Source: Streptomyces sp. NRRL F-5126 (GTDB lineage: Bacteria; Actinomycetota; Actinomycetes; Streptomycetales; Streptomycetaceae). From it: 64,000 nucleotides of DNA. How positions within the stretch are numbered: position 1 is the stretch's first letter; the number at the start of each line of letters is the position of its first letter. The stretch covers positions 186,001-250,000 of the forward strand of contig NZ_JOFZ01000015.1 in assembly GCF_000721265.1 (NCBI RefSeq). Reading direction: 5' to 3'. Both the position numbers and the translations under genes were made by a program. Under the pieces are notes generated by a model. It was not told where the DNA came from. It did no database searches and saw only the letters and a program-made list of their open reading frames with translations. Of the stretch, positions 24,064 through 33,310 are shown piece by piece.

Positions 24064-25578
24064 ATGAGTGCCCCGCTGCTCGAGATGCAAGGCGTCGTCA
24101 AGGAGTTCCCCGGCGTCCGGGCCCTCGACGGCGTCGACCTCGACGTGGTCGCCGGAGAGGTGCACTGCCTGCTGGGCCAGAACGGCGCCGGCAAATCGAC
24201 CCTCATCAAAGTCCTCGCGGGCGCCCACAGGACCGACGAGGGACGCATCGCCTGGGAGGGCGAGCCGGTGGCCCTGACGAGCCCGACCGCCGCCATGAGG
24301 CACGGCATCGCCACCATCTACCAGGAACTCGACCTGGCCGACGGCCTGTCCGTGGCGGAGAACATCTACCTGGGCCACGAGCAGGCCCGCATGGGCTTCA
24401 CCCAGCGCTCGCGGATGCACGAGGCGACCCGGCGGCTCCTGCGCCGGCTCGGCCATCCGGAGATCCCCGCCACCCGCGAGGTCGGCGAACTGTCCGCCGC
24501 CGGCAAGCAACTCGTGTCCATGGCGCGCGCGCTCTCCCACCAGGCCCGGCTCATCATCATGGACGAGCCGTCCGCGGTGCTCGCCCACGACGAGGTGGAC
24601 AACCTCTTCCGGATCATCGCCGACCTCACCGCCGCGGGCGTCGCCGTGGTCTACATCTCCCACCGCATGGAGGAGATCCGCCGCATCGGCGACCGCGTCA
24701 CCGTCCTCAAGGACGGCCGCACCGTCGCCAGGGGGCTGCCCGCGCGCACCACCCCCACGTCCGAGCTCGTCGCGCTGATGACCGGACGCACCGTCGAGTC
24801 CGTCTTCCCGCCGCGGCGCGGCGGCGGCGAAGGGTCCGAGGAGCGCCAGGTGCTCCTGGACGTCGAACACCTCAGCCTCCCGGGGAAGTTCGAGGACGTC
24901 TCCCTCACGGTCGGGGCCGGCGAGATCGTCGGGCTCGCGGGCCTGGTCGGCTCGGGGCGCTCGGAGATCCTCGAAACGGTCTACGGCGCACGGCGCCCGG
25001 CCTCGGGGCGCGTCAGCGTGGCCGGCACCGCGCTGCGGCCCGGCTCCATCGCCGCCGCTGTCCGGGCAGGCGTCGGCCTCGCGCCGGAGGAGCGCAAGAG
25101 CCAGGCGCTGTTCCTGCACTCCTCCATCGCCCACAACGTGTCCATGTCCTCGCTGCGGCGGTTCGCCCACGCCGGGTTCATGGACGCGCGCACCGAACTG
25201 GAGGCCACGGCGGATGCCGTACGCAAGCTCGACCTGCGGCCGCCCGACCCGACCCGGCCGGTGCGCACGCTCTCCGGCGGCAACCAGCAGAAGGCCGTCG
25301 TCGCCAGGTGGCTGCTCACGGACTGCCGGCTCCTGCTGCTCGACGAGCCCACGCGCGGCGTGGACGTCGGGGCGCGGGCCGAGTTGTACGCGCTGATCAG
25401 GCGCCTCGCGGATGCCGGGGTCGGCGTGCTCCTCGTCTCCAGCGAGGTGCCCGAGGTCCTGGGTCTCTCGGACCGCGTACTCGTCCTGCGCGAGGGGCGG
25501 GTGGTCACTGAGGCCGCGGCGCGTGACCTCGACGAATCGATCGTGCTCGACCTCGTGATGGAAGGGAGCTCCGCATGA
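24064..25578 (+). CDS. Sugar ABC importer ATPase, two fused ATP-binding domains (RbsA/MglA type)
   Basis: This 504-residue protein has two ABC domains. The first has Walker A GQNGAGKST and a signature region degenerate to ELSAAGKQLVSMARAL with IIMDEPSAVL. The second has a non-canonical P-loop position (GLVGSGRSE), which is normal for RbsA, and a canonical signature TLSGGNQQKAVVARWL with LLLDEPTRGVD. This pattern is diagnostic for CUT2-class importers of ribose, xylose, galactose or inositol. The ATG lies 3-9 nt after an AGGGAGA element. It overlaps the permease start by four bases. Confidence 0.95.
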   Translation: MSAPLLEMQGVVKEFPGVRALDGVDLDVVAGEVHCLLGQNGAGKSTLIKVLAGAHRTDEGRIAWEGEPVALTSPTAAMRHGIATIYQELDLADGLSVAENIYLGHEQARMGFTQRSRMHEATRRLLRRLGHPEIPATREVGELSAAGKQLVSMARALSHQARLIIMDEPSAVLAHDEVDNLFRIIADLTAAGVAVVYISHRMEEIRRIGDRVTVLKDGRTVARGLPARTTPTSELVALMTGRTVESVFPPRRGGGEGSEERQVLLDVEHLSLPGKFEDVSLTVGAGEIVGLAGLVGSGRSEILETVYGARRPASGRVSVAGTALRPGSIAAAVRAGVGLAPEERKSQALFLHSSIAHNVSMSSLRRFAHAGFMDARTELEATADAVRKLDLRPPDPTRPVRTLSGGNQQKAVVARWLLTDCRLLLLDEPTRGVDVGARAELYALIRRLADAGVGVLLVSSEVPEVLGLSDRVLVLREGRVVTEAAARDLDESIVLDLVMEGSSA

Positions 25579-26636
25579 GCCGGCAGACCAGTCCCCCCGG
25601 CGGGAGCGGTCCGCTGCCCGCGGCCGCCCAGAAAGCCGCGCCCGGATCCGCCGGGAAAACCGGCTCGTCACCGGGCGGACCGGGCGGGCCCGCGTTCCTC
25701 GGCCACATGGGCAGGGTGCGCAACCTCGGCCTGTTCGCGGTGCTCGTCCTGCTCTGCGTCGTCGGCGCGCTGACCTCGGACAACTTCGCGACCAGCCAGA
25801 ACGCCCTGGTCATCCTCAGCAGCGCGGCCGTCATCGGCGTCATCACGATCGGCCAGTCCTTCGTCATCATCGGCGGCGGCATCGACCTGTCCGTCGGCGC
25901 GATCGTGGCGCTCGCGTCCGTGTGGTGCACCACGGTGGCCACGCAGTCCTACGGGCTCGGCGGGATGATCCTCTGCGCGCTGGTGGTGGGCGCCGTCGTG
26001 GGCCTCGTCAACGGCGTGATCATCGCCTACGGCCGCATCGTCGCGTTCATCACGACGATCGCCATGATGGCGAGCGCACGCGGGCTGGCGGAACGTATCT
26101 CCGACCGGCAGTCGCAGGTCGTCACGGTCCAGTCGTTCAACTCGATCGCGTCGACCAGGTTCCTCGGCATCCCGCTGCTGGTCTACATCCTGGCGGTCGC
26201 CGTGGCCGCCGGGTGGGTGCTGCTCAACCGCACCACCTTCGGCCGCAGGACGTTCGCCATCGGCGGCAACCAGGAGGCGGCGCGCCTCGCAGGACTCGGC
26301 GTGCGGCGCCACACCCTGCTGCTGTACGTCCTGTCAGGGCTGTGCTGCGGCATCGCCGCGGTCATGCTGACCGCCCGTACCACCTCGGGCGCCAGCAACC
26401 TCGGCAACCTGTACGAACTGGACTCGATCGCCGCGGTGATCATCGGCGGCACGCTGCTGACCGGCGGCCGCGGCTCGCTCGTCGGCTCGATCCTGGGCGT
26501 TCTGGTGTTCACCACGATCACCAACATCTTCGTCCTGAACAACCTGACGACCGACATCCAGCAGATCGCCAAGGGCCTGATCATCGTCGCCGCCGTGCTG
26601 ATCCAGCGACGCGGCCGCAAAGGCGCCACCCCATAG
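25575..26636 (+). CDS. Sugar ABC importer permease (RbsC type)
   Basis: This 353-residue membrane protein has about nine hydrophobic segments after a Gly/Pro-rich N-terminal tail of about 45 residues. The conserved CUT2 permease motif (GGGIDLSVGAIVALASV) and the cytoplasmic coupling region (FAIGGNQEAARLAGLGVRRH) are present. It forms the membrane channel with the RbsA-type ATPase, whose gene it overlaps (ATGA). The substrate-binding protein follows after 26 bp. Confidence 0.95.
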   Translation: MSRQTSPPGGSGPLPAAAQKAAPGSAGKTGSSPGGPGGPAFLGHMGRVRNLGLFAVLVLLCVVGALTSDNFATSQNALVILSSAAVIGVITIGQSFVIIGGGIDLSVGAIVALASVWCTTVATQSYGLGGMILCALVVGAVVGLVNGVIIAYGRIVAFITTIAMMASARGLAERISDRQSQVVTVQSFNSIASTRFLGIPLLVYILAVAVAAGWVLLNRTTFGRRTFAIGGNQEAARLAGLGVRRHTLLLYVLSGLCCGIAAVMLTARTTSGASNLGNLYELDSIAAVIIGGTLLTGGRGSLVGSILGVLVFTTITNIFVLNNLTTDIQQIAKGLIIVAAVLIQRRGRKGATP

Positions 26637-26662
26637 ACCCCGTGACTGGAAGGACGAGCGAG

Positions 26663-27730
26663 ATGGACAAGCGCGGACGCGGCGGCCTCGACCGCAGAAG
26701 CCTCCTGTTCAGCGGTGCGGCACTCGGCGGCGGAGCCCTGGTCGCCGGCTGCACGAGCAACAAGAGCCCCGACGACTCCTCGGGCAACCTGAACGCGGCG
26801 GCCAAGGCCGGCACCGACAACGACAAGCCGGGCAAGCAGGTCACCATCGGCTTCTCGGCCCCCGCGGCCGACCACGGCTGGATGGCCGCCATCTCCAAGA
26901 ACGCCTCGGCACAGGCCAAGCAGTACTCCGACGTGCACCTGGAGGTCGTCGAGGGCACCAACGACGTCAACGCCCAGATCAGCCAGGTCCAGACGCTGAT
27001 CGGCAAGAAGGTCGACATCCTGGTAATCCTGCCCTTCGACGGCAAGGCGCTGACGGCCGTGGCCCAGCAGGCGATGGACGCGGGCATCCCCGTCGTCAAC
27101 GTCGACCGAGTCTTCGACACGCCGCTCGCGTACCGGACGTGGATCGGCGGCGACAACTTCGGCATGGGCCTCAACGCCGGCCTCTACATCGGCAAGACCC
27201 TCAAGGCGAAGGGCGTCTCCAAGCCCGTGATCGGCGAGATCGCCGGCATCGACAACCTGGAACTCACCAAGCAGCGCAGCGCAGGACTCAAGAAGGGCCT
27301 GGCCAAGTACGGCTTCACCGTCGGCATCCGGCAGGCCGCCGACTTCACCGCGGACTCGGGACAGCAGGTGATGAGCAACGTGCTGCAGGCACGCTCCCAC
27401 CTCGACGCGGTGTGGAACCACGACGACGACCAGGGCATCGGCGTGGAGGCGGCCATCAAGCAGGCCGGACGCAGCGAGTTCTTCATGGTCGGCGGCGCAG
27501 GCTCCAAGCACGTGATGCAGGAGATCAAGGCGGACAACTCCGTGGTCAAGGCCACGGTCGTCTACCCCTCGAACATGTCCGCGTCGGCCATCAGGCTCGC
27601 CAGGCTCATGGCCCAGCACAAGGCCATCGGCGACCTCGTCGGGCAGGACCTGCCGTCCTCGGTGACCCTGTACTCGGCGACCGTCACCAAGGACAACGTC
27701 GACCAGTACCTGCCCGGCGCCTTCAGCTGA
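26663..27730 (+). CDS. Sugar ABC importer substrate-binding lipoprotein (RbsB type)
   Basis: This 355-residue lipoprotein has a Tat-like leader (LDRRSLLFSGAALGGGAL) ending in the lipobox LVAGC, with Cys30 as the lipidated residue. A periplasmic-binding-protein-1-like fold follows (TIGFSAPAADHGWMAAISKN, VDILVILPFDGKAL, GIPVVNVDR, AVWNHDDDQGIGVEAAIKQAG). The ligand contacts that would tell inositol from ribose are not clear by eye. Export by Tat implies folding before export, which is common for such lipoproteins in Streptomyces. The operon continues into the ThuA gene. Confidence 0.94.
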   Translation: MDKRGRGGLDRRSLLFSGAALGGGALVAGCTSNKSPDDSSGNLNAAAKAGTDNDKPGKQVTIGFSAPAADHGWMAAISKNASAQAKQYSDVHLEVVEGTNDVNAQISQVQTLIGKKVDILVILPFDGKALTAVAQQAMDAGIPVVNVDRVFDTPLAYRTWIGGDNFGMGLNAGLYIGKTLKAKGVSKPVIGEIAGIDNLELTKQRSAGLKKGLAKYGFTVGIRQAADFTADSGQQVMSNVLQARSHLDAVWNHDDDQGIGVEAAIKQAGRSEFFMVGGAGSKHVMQEIKADNSVVKATVVYPSNMSASAIRLARLMAQHKAIGDLVGQDLPSSVTLYSATVTKDNVDQYLPGAFS

Positions 27731-27774
27731 TCCGGCGCACACCGTTTCGGAAACCAGGTCACGAAAGGTTGATG

Positions 27775-28575
27775 ATGTCCCGTAGAAACATCTTCGCGCT
27801 GCTCTCGGCGGCCGCTCTGGCCCTGCCGCTGGCGGCCACAAGCGCCGCCACCGCGCAGGCGGGCACACCGGCGTACAACGTGCTGGTGTTCTCGAAGACC
27901 ACCGGATTCCGCCACGACTCCATCCCCGACGGCGTCGCGGCCATCCAGAAGCTCGGCCGGGAACACCACTTCAACGTCGACACGACCGAGGACGCCACGG
28001 TGTTCAACGACACCGGCCTGGCGAAGTACCAGTCGGTCGTGTTCCTGTCCACCACGGGCGACCCACTGGACCAGCAGGCCGAGAAGGACGCCTTCCAGCG
28101 CTACATCGAGCAGGGCGGCGGCTACGTCGGCATCCACGCCGCCGCCGACTCCGGCTACACCTGGTCCTGGTACGGCGGCCTGGTCGGCGCGTACTTCAAC
28201 GACCACCCGTCGCCCCAGCCGGCGACGGTCGACGTCGTGGGCAGGGGCACCGCGGCCACCAGGGGCCTGCCGAACCGCTGGAAGCGCACCGACGAGTGGT
28301 ACAACTACCGCTCCAACCCGCGCGAGAACGTGCGGGTACTGGCCACCCTTGACGAGCGGACGTACGACCCGGTCGGCTACAACGGCGGCTCGATGGGCGC
28401 GGACCACCCGATCGCCTGGTGCCATCCGTACGACGGTGGCCGCGCCTTCTACACGGGCATGGGCCACACCAAGGAGAGCTACACCGACCCGCTGTTCCTC
28501 TCGCACATCCTCGGCGGCATCGAGATGACGGCCGGTGCGGCGAAGTTCAACTGCGATCCGGAGCACACCGGCTGA
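27775..28575 (+). CDS. Secreted ThuA-domain protein
   Basis: This protein of about 266 residues has a signal peptide (IFALLSAAALALPLAATSAA, cleavage near AQA). A ThuA domain fills the rest: YNVLVFSKTTGFRHDSI, GGGYVGIHAAADSGYTWSWYG, HPIAWCHPYDGGRAFYTGMGH. ThuA-like proteins belong to the glutamine-amidotransferase-like fold, and some act on 3-keto-trehalose or other 3-keto-sugars. It resembles the two split ThuA halves of the giant protein at 13403-17452. ATG 27775 has GAAAGG 6 nt upstream; ATG 27772 is an alternative. It is the last gene of the importer block before a 123-bp gap with short repeats. Confidence 0.88.
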   Translation: MSRRNIFALLSAAALALPLAATSAATAQAGTPAYNVLVFSKTTGFRHDSIPDGVAAIQKLGREHHFNVDTTEDATVFNDTGLAKYQSVVFLSTTGDPLDQQAEKDAFQRYIEQGGGYVGIHAAADSGYTWSWYGGLVGAYFNDHPSPQPATVDVVGRGTAATRGLPNRWKRTDEWYNYRSNPRENVRVLATLDERTYDPVGYNGGSMGADHPIAWCHPYDGGRAFYTGMGHTKESYTDPLFLSHILGGIEMTAGAAKFNCDPEHTG

Positions 28576-28581
28576 TCCGAA

Positions 28582-28626
28582 AACACACGGATCACACGGG
28601 TCACACGGATCACTCGGATCACACGG
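28582..28626. repeat. Five 9-bp tandem repeats
   Basis: Units of the type ATCACACGG lie at 28582, 28591, 28600, 28609 and 28618 with one or two changes each. They sit between the ThuA and cyclase genes and are not coding. They could form iterated protein sites or be a slippage product. Confidence 0.75.
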
Positions 28627-28698
28627 GACAGCGACATCGACGGCGACGAACGAGACGGCCGGGGCGCGAGTGCGCCCCGGCCCGATGGAGGTGACGAT

Positions 28699-29874
28699 AT
28701 GCCAGGTCAGCGCAGTCGTACGGGTGTCTGGTTGGTGGGGGCGCGCGGATCGGTGGCCACCACGGTCGTCGCCGGCACCGCGGCCCTGCGTGCGGGTCTT
28801 GCCGGGACGGCGGGGTGTGTCACCGAGCAGCCGGACTTTCCGGACGCCGGGCTGCCCGCACTGTCCGACCTGGTCTTCGGGGGCCACGACGTGGCCTGCA
28901 CGCCGCTTCCGAAGCGGGCCGAGCAGCTCGTCGAGGCGGGCGTGCTGCCGCACGGGCTGCCTGCGGGCATCCAGGACGACCTGGCCGCCGCCGACGCGGA
29001 GATACGCCAGGCTCCGCTCCCCGACGGCGCCACGAGCCAGGGGGACGCCGTCGCGGCGATACGCGATGACATCGTTGCCTTCCGCGAGCGGCACGGCCTC
29101 GCGCGGGTCGTCGTCGTCAACGTGTCGTCGACGGAACCGGTGCTCGCTTCGCACCCCGCGCACGACTCGGCCGCGGCCCTGCGCGCGGCCCTCGCCGCCG
29201 GTGAGGACGTGCTGCCGCCCAGTTCCCTCTACGCGCTCGCCGCGATCACGGCCGGGTGCGCGCACGTCGACTTCACGCCGTCGCCCGGCATGCGGATCCC
29301 CGCGCTGCGCGAGCTGGCTGAGGAGGCCGGCGTGCCGTACGCGGGCAACGACGGCAAGACGGGTGAGACCCTGCTCAAGGCCACACTCGGGCCGATGTTC
29401 GCCGCCCGGGGCCTGCGGGTGAGGGCCTGGTCGGGCACCAACCTGCTGGGCGGCGGCGACGGCGAGACGCTCGCCGACCCGGCGGCGAGCGCCAGCAAGG
29501 AGGTCTCCAAGCAGCACGTGCTCGGCCGGACGCTGGGGCACCCCGTGGAGGGCGAGGTCCACATCGACTACGTGCCCGCGCTCGGCGACTGGAAGACCGC
29601 CTGGGACCACGTGGCGTTCGACGGGTTCCTCGGCGTGCGGATGAACCTGCAGTTCACCTGGGTCGGCTGCGACTCGGCGCTGGCCGCGCCCCTGGTGATC
29701 GACCTCGCCCGGCTGACCGCTCGCGCCCACGAGCGCGAGGTGTCGGGCCCGCTGGGCGAGTTGGGCTTCTTCTTCAAGGACCCGATCGGCACGGACGAGC
29801 ACGCGGTGATGGCCCAGTACGAGACGCTGCGTGCCTTCGCCTCCGGGCTCGGGGACGTCGGGGGCGATCGGTGA
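28699..29874 (+). CDS. myo-Inositol-1-phosphate synthase family protein
   Basis: This 391-residue protein has an N-terminal NAD-binding Rossmann loop (TGVWLVGARGSVATTVV). The MIPS core motifs are ARVVVVNVSSTEP, VPYAGNDGKTGETLLK (catalytic-site lysine region), NLLGGGDGETL and FVGVR/NLQFTWVGCDSALAAPLVIDLARL. It is of the bacterial MIPS length class. These enzymes turn glucose-6-phosphate into inositol-3-phosphate by NAD-linked oxidation, cyclisation and reduction. GGAGGTGA precedes the ATG at textbook spacing. It opens a chain of genes in which every stop overlaps or touches the next start (UbiA, epimerase, EboA, EboB, EboE, EboF). In cyanobacterial ebo clusters the cyclase is a dehydroquinate-synthase-like EboD; none is present here. 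Confidence 0.9.
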   Translation: MPGQRSRTGVWLVGARGSVATTVVAGTAALRAGLAGTAGCVTEQPDFPDAGLPALSDLVFGGHDVACTPLPKRAEQLVEAGVLPHGLPAGIQDDLAAADAEIRQAPLPDGATSQGDAVAAIRDDIVAFRERHGLARVVVVNVSSTEPVLASHPAHDSAAALRAALAAGEDVLPPSSLYALAAITAGCAHVDFTPSPGMRIPALRELAEEAGVPYAGNDGKTGETLLKATLGPMFAARGLRVRAWSGTNLLGGGDGETLADPAASASKEVSKQHVLGRTLGHPVEGEVHIDYVPALGDWKTAWDHVAFDGFLGVRMNLQFTWVGCDSALAAPLVIDLARLTARAHEREVSGPLGELGFFFKDPIGTDEHAVMAQYETLRAFASGLGDVGGDR

Positions 29875-30824
29875 CCCGCCGGTCCGCGCCCCGACCCGGC
29901 GCGGGTGCCGCCCGGCGTCTGCGTGACCTCGCCGAGCTGGTGCGCGCACCGGCCGCGCTCACCGTGCCGGGCGACGTACTGGCAGGGGCGGCCGCCGCGG
30001 GCCGCAGCCCCGGCCTGCCGGTGGCCGGCCTCGCCGCCTCGTCGGTCTGCCTTTACTGGGCCGGGATGGCGCTCAACGACTGGGCCGACCGCGATCTGGA
30101 CGCCGTCGAGCGCCCCGAGCGGCCGATCCCCTCCGGCCGTGTGACGGCGCCGGTCGCGCTGTCCACCGCCGTGGGCCTCACCGCCGCGGCCCTGGGGCTC
30201 GCCGCGGCCGCGGAGGGCCGCCGCGCGATGACGGTCGGTGTGCCGCTCGCGGCGACGGTGTGGGCCTACGACCTGTGGGCCAAGCCGCGCGCGGCGGGGC
30301 CCGCGGTGATGGCGGCCGCCCGCGGTCTCGACGTGCTGCTCGGCGCGGGCGTCGGCCGCACACGGCCCGCCCTGCCGGCGGCCGCGACCATCGCGGGACA
30401 CACCCTGGCCGTCACCGCGCTCAGCCGTGCGGAGGTCAGCGGCGCCGACCCGTGGCTGCCGGGGGCGGCGCTCGCCGCCACCGGGGCCGTCACGGCCGCG
30501 GTGGCGCTGCGCGGCGCACGGGCAGCGGGTGCAGCGGGTGCAGCGGGGACGATGCGGGCCGGGCAGCGCGCGGGCCGCGCTGCCCGGCCGGCCGTCGCCT
30601 GCGGGCTCGCCGCGTACGGTGCCACCGCGGGCCTCGCGCAGGCCCGCGCCGTCGCCGATCCCTCCCCGGGCAGGGTGCGCGGGGCCGTCGGCGCGGGCAT
30701 ACTCGGCCTGATCCCGCTGCAGGCCGCGCTCGCCGCGTCCGCGGGCGCGCGGCGCCCCGCGCTCGCGCTGGCCGCCGTCTTCGCGCCCGCCCGCGCCCTG
30801 TCGAGGCGGGTGTCGCCGACATGA
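29871..30824 (+). CDS. eboC: UbiA-type prenyltransferase (EboC / SCO3242-like)
   Basis: This 317-residue integral membrane protein has eight or nine hydrophobic segments. The first Asp-rich motif, NDWADRDLDAVERPERPIPSGR-like at about residues 67-88, matches the NDxxDxxxD prenyl-diphosphate site of UbiA enzymes. The second motif is weak. EboC proteins are proposed to prenylate or otherwise help move a small precursor across the membrane. The start is GTG in a GTGA overlap with the cyclase stop, and its own stop overlaps the next ATG. Confidence 0.9.
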   Translation: MTRRSAPRPGAGAARRLRDLAELVRAPAALTVPGDVLAGAAAAGRSPGLPVAGLAASSVCLYWAGMALNDWADRDLDAVERPERPIPSGRVTAPVALSTAVGLTAAALGLAAAAEGRRAMTVGVPLAATVWAYDLWAKPRAAGPAVMAAARGLDVLLGAGVGRTRPALPAAATIAGHTLAVTALSRAEVSGADPWLPGAALAATGAVTAAVALRGARAAGAAGAAGTMRAGQRAGRAARPAVACGLAAYGATAGLAQARAVADPSPGRVRGAVGAGILGLIPLQAALAASAGARRPALALAAVFAPARALSRRVSPT

Positions 30825-31744
30825 CCGCGCCACGCGACGCCGGCCGCGCGCCGGACGAGCCCCTCCTGCGCTACGGGTTCGGCACCAACGGCTTCGCCAA
30901 CCACCGCCTTGAGGACGCGCTCACCGTCATCGCCGAACTCGGCTACGACGGCGTGGCGCTCACCCTCGACCACCACCACCTCGACCCGTTCGCGCCCGGC
31001 CTCGCCGCCCGTACGGCCGCGCTCGCACGGTGGCTCGACCGGCTCGGTCTCGGCGTCATCATCGAGACCGGGGCCCGCTACCTGCTCGACCCCTGGCACA
31101 AGCACGAGCCGACCCTGCTCGCGTCCGAAGGCCGGGAACTGCGCGTCGAGTTCCTGCGCCGTGCGGTGGCGGTCGGCGCCGACCTCGGCGCGCAGGCCGT
31201 CTCCTTCTGGGCCGGGGTCAGGCCCCCGGAGCTCGACCCGCGCACGGCATGGGACCGGCTGGTCGCCGGGTGCGCCGAGGTCGTCGACACCGCGGCCCGG
31301 GCGGGCGTCACGCTGGGCTTCGAGCCCGAGCCCGGGATGCTCGTGGAGAGCCTCGACGGGTACGGCAGGCTCGCGGCGGCGCTCGGCGACCCCGCCCCGT
31401 TCGGCCTGACCCTCGACATCGGCCACTGCCGCTGCCTGGAGCCGTACCCGGTGCCCGAGTGCGTGCGCCGTGCCGGGGGCCGGCTGGTGAACGTGCAGAT
31501 CGACGACATGCGCCGTGGCACCCACGAGCACCTGGAGTTCGGCACCGGGGAGATCGACTTCCCGCCGGTGCTCGACGCCCTGGACGAGGTCGGCTACCGC
31601 GGCCTCGTCGCCGTCGAACTGCCCAGGCACAGCCACGACGCGCCGGGGACGGCCCGCCGCTCCCTGGACTTCCTGCGGTCGTGCGACCCGGCGGCCCACC
31701 CTGCGGCCCGCCGCACGGCCCGCCGAGAGGAGGAGACGGCATGA
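30821..31744 (+). CDS. Sugar-phosphate isomerase/epimerase-like TIM barrel protein
   Basis: This 307-residue cytoplasmic protein has an AP-endonuclease-2-like TIM barrel: YGFGTNGFANHRLEDAL, LGVIIETGARYLLDP, VTLGFEPEPGMLVESLDGY, FGLTLDIGHCRCLEP and GYRGLVAVELPRHSHDAP. The Glu, Asp, His and Glu residues at the ends of strands form the expected metal site. It overlaps the UbiA stop and the EboA start, so it is a fixed member of the operon. Its product could feed the cyclase or prenyltransferase step. The exact reaction is unknown. Confidence 0.87.
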   Translation: MTAPRDAGRAPDEPLLRYGFGTNGFANHRLEDALTVIAELGYDGVALTLDHHHLDPFAPGLAARTAALARWLDRLGLGVIIETGARYLLDPWHKHEPTLLASEGRELRVEFLRRAVAVGADLGAQAVSFWAGVRPPELDPRTAWDRLVAGCAEVVDTAARAGVTLGFEPEPGMLVESLDGYGRLAAALGDPAPFGLTLDIGHCRCLEPYPVPECVRRAGGRLVNVQIDDMRRGTHEHLEFGTGEIDFPPVLDALDEVGYRGLVAVELPRHSHDAPGTARRSLDFLRSCDPAAHPAARRTARREEETA

Positions 31745-32436
31745 CCCCCGACCGCCTCAGAGCCGCCTTGGCAGGACGGATGACCGCGCAGGGCTCCGCG
31801 TGGCTCGCGGGCGCGTGCGCCGCCGCGGCAGCCGACCCCGAGACCGTCCGCTCCCTGTTCCCGCCAGCCGGACGCCGCTGCGGACGCGGCCCGCTGGACC
31901 CCGCAGACCCGCACGGCTGGAGCGTGGACGACGCGGCCCGCGCCCTGCTGCTCACCGCGCTGCCGTTGACCGGCGGTCGGCTGCTCGACGAGATCGGCGG
32001 GCTGTACCGCACGGGCGACGCCGCGGAACGGCGCGCCGTACTGCGGGCGTTGCCGCTGCTGCCCGTCGGTGACGGCGCGCTGCCCCTGGTACGCGACGCG
32101 CTGCGCACCAACGACACCCGCCTGATCGCCGCCGCGCTCGGCGACTACGCGACGGCCCACCTGGACGCGGAGGCCTACCGGCAGGCCGTGCTCAAGTGTG
32201 TCTTCACCGGCATCCCGCTGGCCGCGGTGCCCGGCCTGCCCGCACGGGAAGACGCCCGGCTGGCCCGCATGATGGGCGCGTTCGCCCTTGAGCGGGCCGC
32301 CGCCGGGCGCGAGACACCCGCCGACATCCGGCCGATCCTGGCACGCTTCCCCGAGGCCACGGCCCCCGGCGGCCAGGACCGCCCCGCTGACGTTCCCACG
32401 TCGGCCACCGAACCCCGCAGCTCCCGGGAGGCGTGA
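31741..32436 (+). CDS. eboA: EboA-domain protein
   Basis: This 231-residue helical protein has no signal peptide. The diagnostic EboA stretch lies near residues 95-165: RRAVLRALPLLPVGDGALPL, then RTNDTRLIAAALGDYATAHLD, then RQAVLKCVFTGIPL. EboA is a marker of the conserved ebo gene cluster linked to precursor export in scytonemin synthesis. Its biochemical role is not known; the HEAT-like helices suggest a scaffold. The start overlaps the epimerase stop (ATGA), and its TGA shares a base with the ATG of the TatD gene. Confidence 0.85.
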   Translation: MTPDRLRAALAGRMTAQGSAWLAGACAAAAADPETVRSLFPPAGRRCGRGPLDPADPHGWSVDDAARALLLTALPLTGGRLLDEIGGLYRTGDAAERRAVLRALPLLPVGDGALPLVRDALRTNDTRLIAAALGDYATAHLDAEAYRQAVLKCVFTGIPLAAVPGLPAREDARLARMMGAFALERAAAGRETPADIRPILARFPEATAPGGQDRPADVPTSATEPRSSREA

Positions 32437-33308
32437 TGCGCATCTTCGACCCGCACATCCACATGTCCTCGCGCACCACCGACGACTACGAGGCGATGCA
32501 CGCCGCCGGCGTGCGCGCCCTGGTGGAACCCGCGTTCTGGCTCGGCCAGCCGCGCACCTCCGTGGGCAGCTTCCTCGACCACTTCGACTCCCTGATCGGC
32601 TGGGAGCCCTTCCGTGCCGCACAGTTCGGCATCCGGCACCACTGCACCATCGCGCTCAACCCCAAGGAGGCCAACGACCCGCGCTGCGCCGAGGTGCTGG
32701 GTGAGTTGCCGCGCTACCTGCCCAAGGACGGGGTGGTCGCCGTCGGCGAGGTCGGCTACGACTCGATGACGCCCGAGGAGGACGAGGCGTTCGCCGCACA
32801 GCTCCAGCTCGCCGTCGCCCACGACCTGCCCGCGCTGGTCCACACCCCGCACCGCGACAAGGCCGCGGGCGTCGAGCGCACACTCGCCGTGGTGAAGGAG
32901 TCGGGGCTCGCCCCCGAACGCGTCGTCGTCGACCACCTCAACGAGGTGACCGTGCGCCAAGTCGCCGATACAGGCTGCTGGATGGGCTTCTCCATCTACC
33001 CGGACACCAAGATGGACGAGCGCCGCATGGTCGCCGTCCTGCGCGAGTTCGGCACCGAGCGGATCCTCGTCAACTCGGCGGCGGACTGGGGGCGCAGCGA
33101 CCCGCTCAAGACGCGCAGGACCGGGGACGCCATGCTCGCCGCCGGCTTCACCGACGACGAGGTGGACGCTGTCCTGTGGCGCAATCCGGTCACCTTCTAC
33201 GGCCAGAGCGGCAAGCTGGAGCTCGACGAACCCCCACTCGGGGCTGCCAGTGGCGGCGCCACCTTCGAGGGCAACTCCGTGCTGCGCGGCGTCCGAGCGG
33301 AGGTGTGA
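32436..33308 (+). CDS. eboB: TatD-family metal-dependent hydrolase (EboB)
   Basis: This 290-residue metal-dependent hydrolase begins MRIFDPHIHMSSRT with the HxH metal motif. Conserved His residues follow in LVHTPHRDKA and VVDHLNEVT, and a C-terminal Asp in NSAADWG completes the TatD-type site. Relatives hydrolyse phosphoester or lactone bonds. ATG 32436 is 4 nt after GGGAGG and overlaps the EboA stop (TGATG). Its placement between EboA and EboE matches the cyanobacterial ebo order. Confidence 0.87.
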   Translation: MRIFDPHIHMSSRTTDDYEAMHAAGVRALVEPAFWLGQPRTSVGSFLDHFDSLIGWEPFRAAQFGIRHHCTIALNPKEANDPRCAEVLGELPRYLPKDGVVAVGEVGYDSMTPEEDEAFAAQLQLAVAHDLPALVHTPHRDKAAGVERTLAVVKESGLAPERVVVDHLNEVTVRQVADTGCWMGFSIYPDTKMDERRMVAVLREFGTERILVNSAADWGRSDPLKTRRTGDAMLAAGFTDDEVDAVLWRNPVTFYGQSGKLELDEPPLGAASGGATFEGNSVLRGVRAEV

Positions 33309-33310
33309 CC

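Noticed and set aside
26663..27730. Assigning the importer to ribose or inositol
   Set aside because: The binding-site residues cannot be assigned safely by eye, so only the CUT2 class is claimed.
28582..28626. Short repeats as a CRISPR or origin iteron array
   Set aside because: Units are only 9 bp with no spacers and no replication gene nearby.
29871..30824. UbiA gene as a sign of a terpene or meroterpenoid cluster
   Set aside because: No terpene cyclase, PKS or NRPS genes are near; the neighbours fit the ebo cluster.
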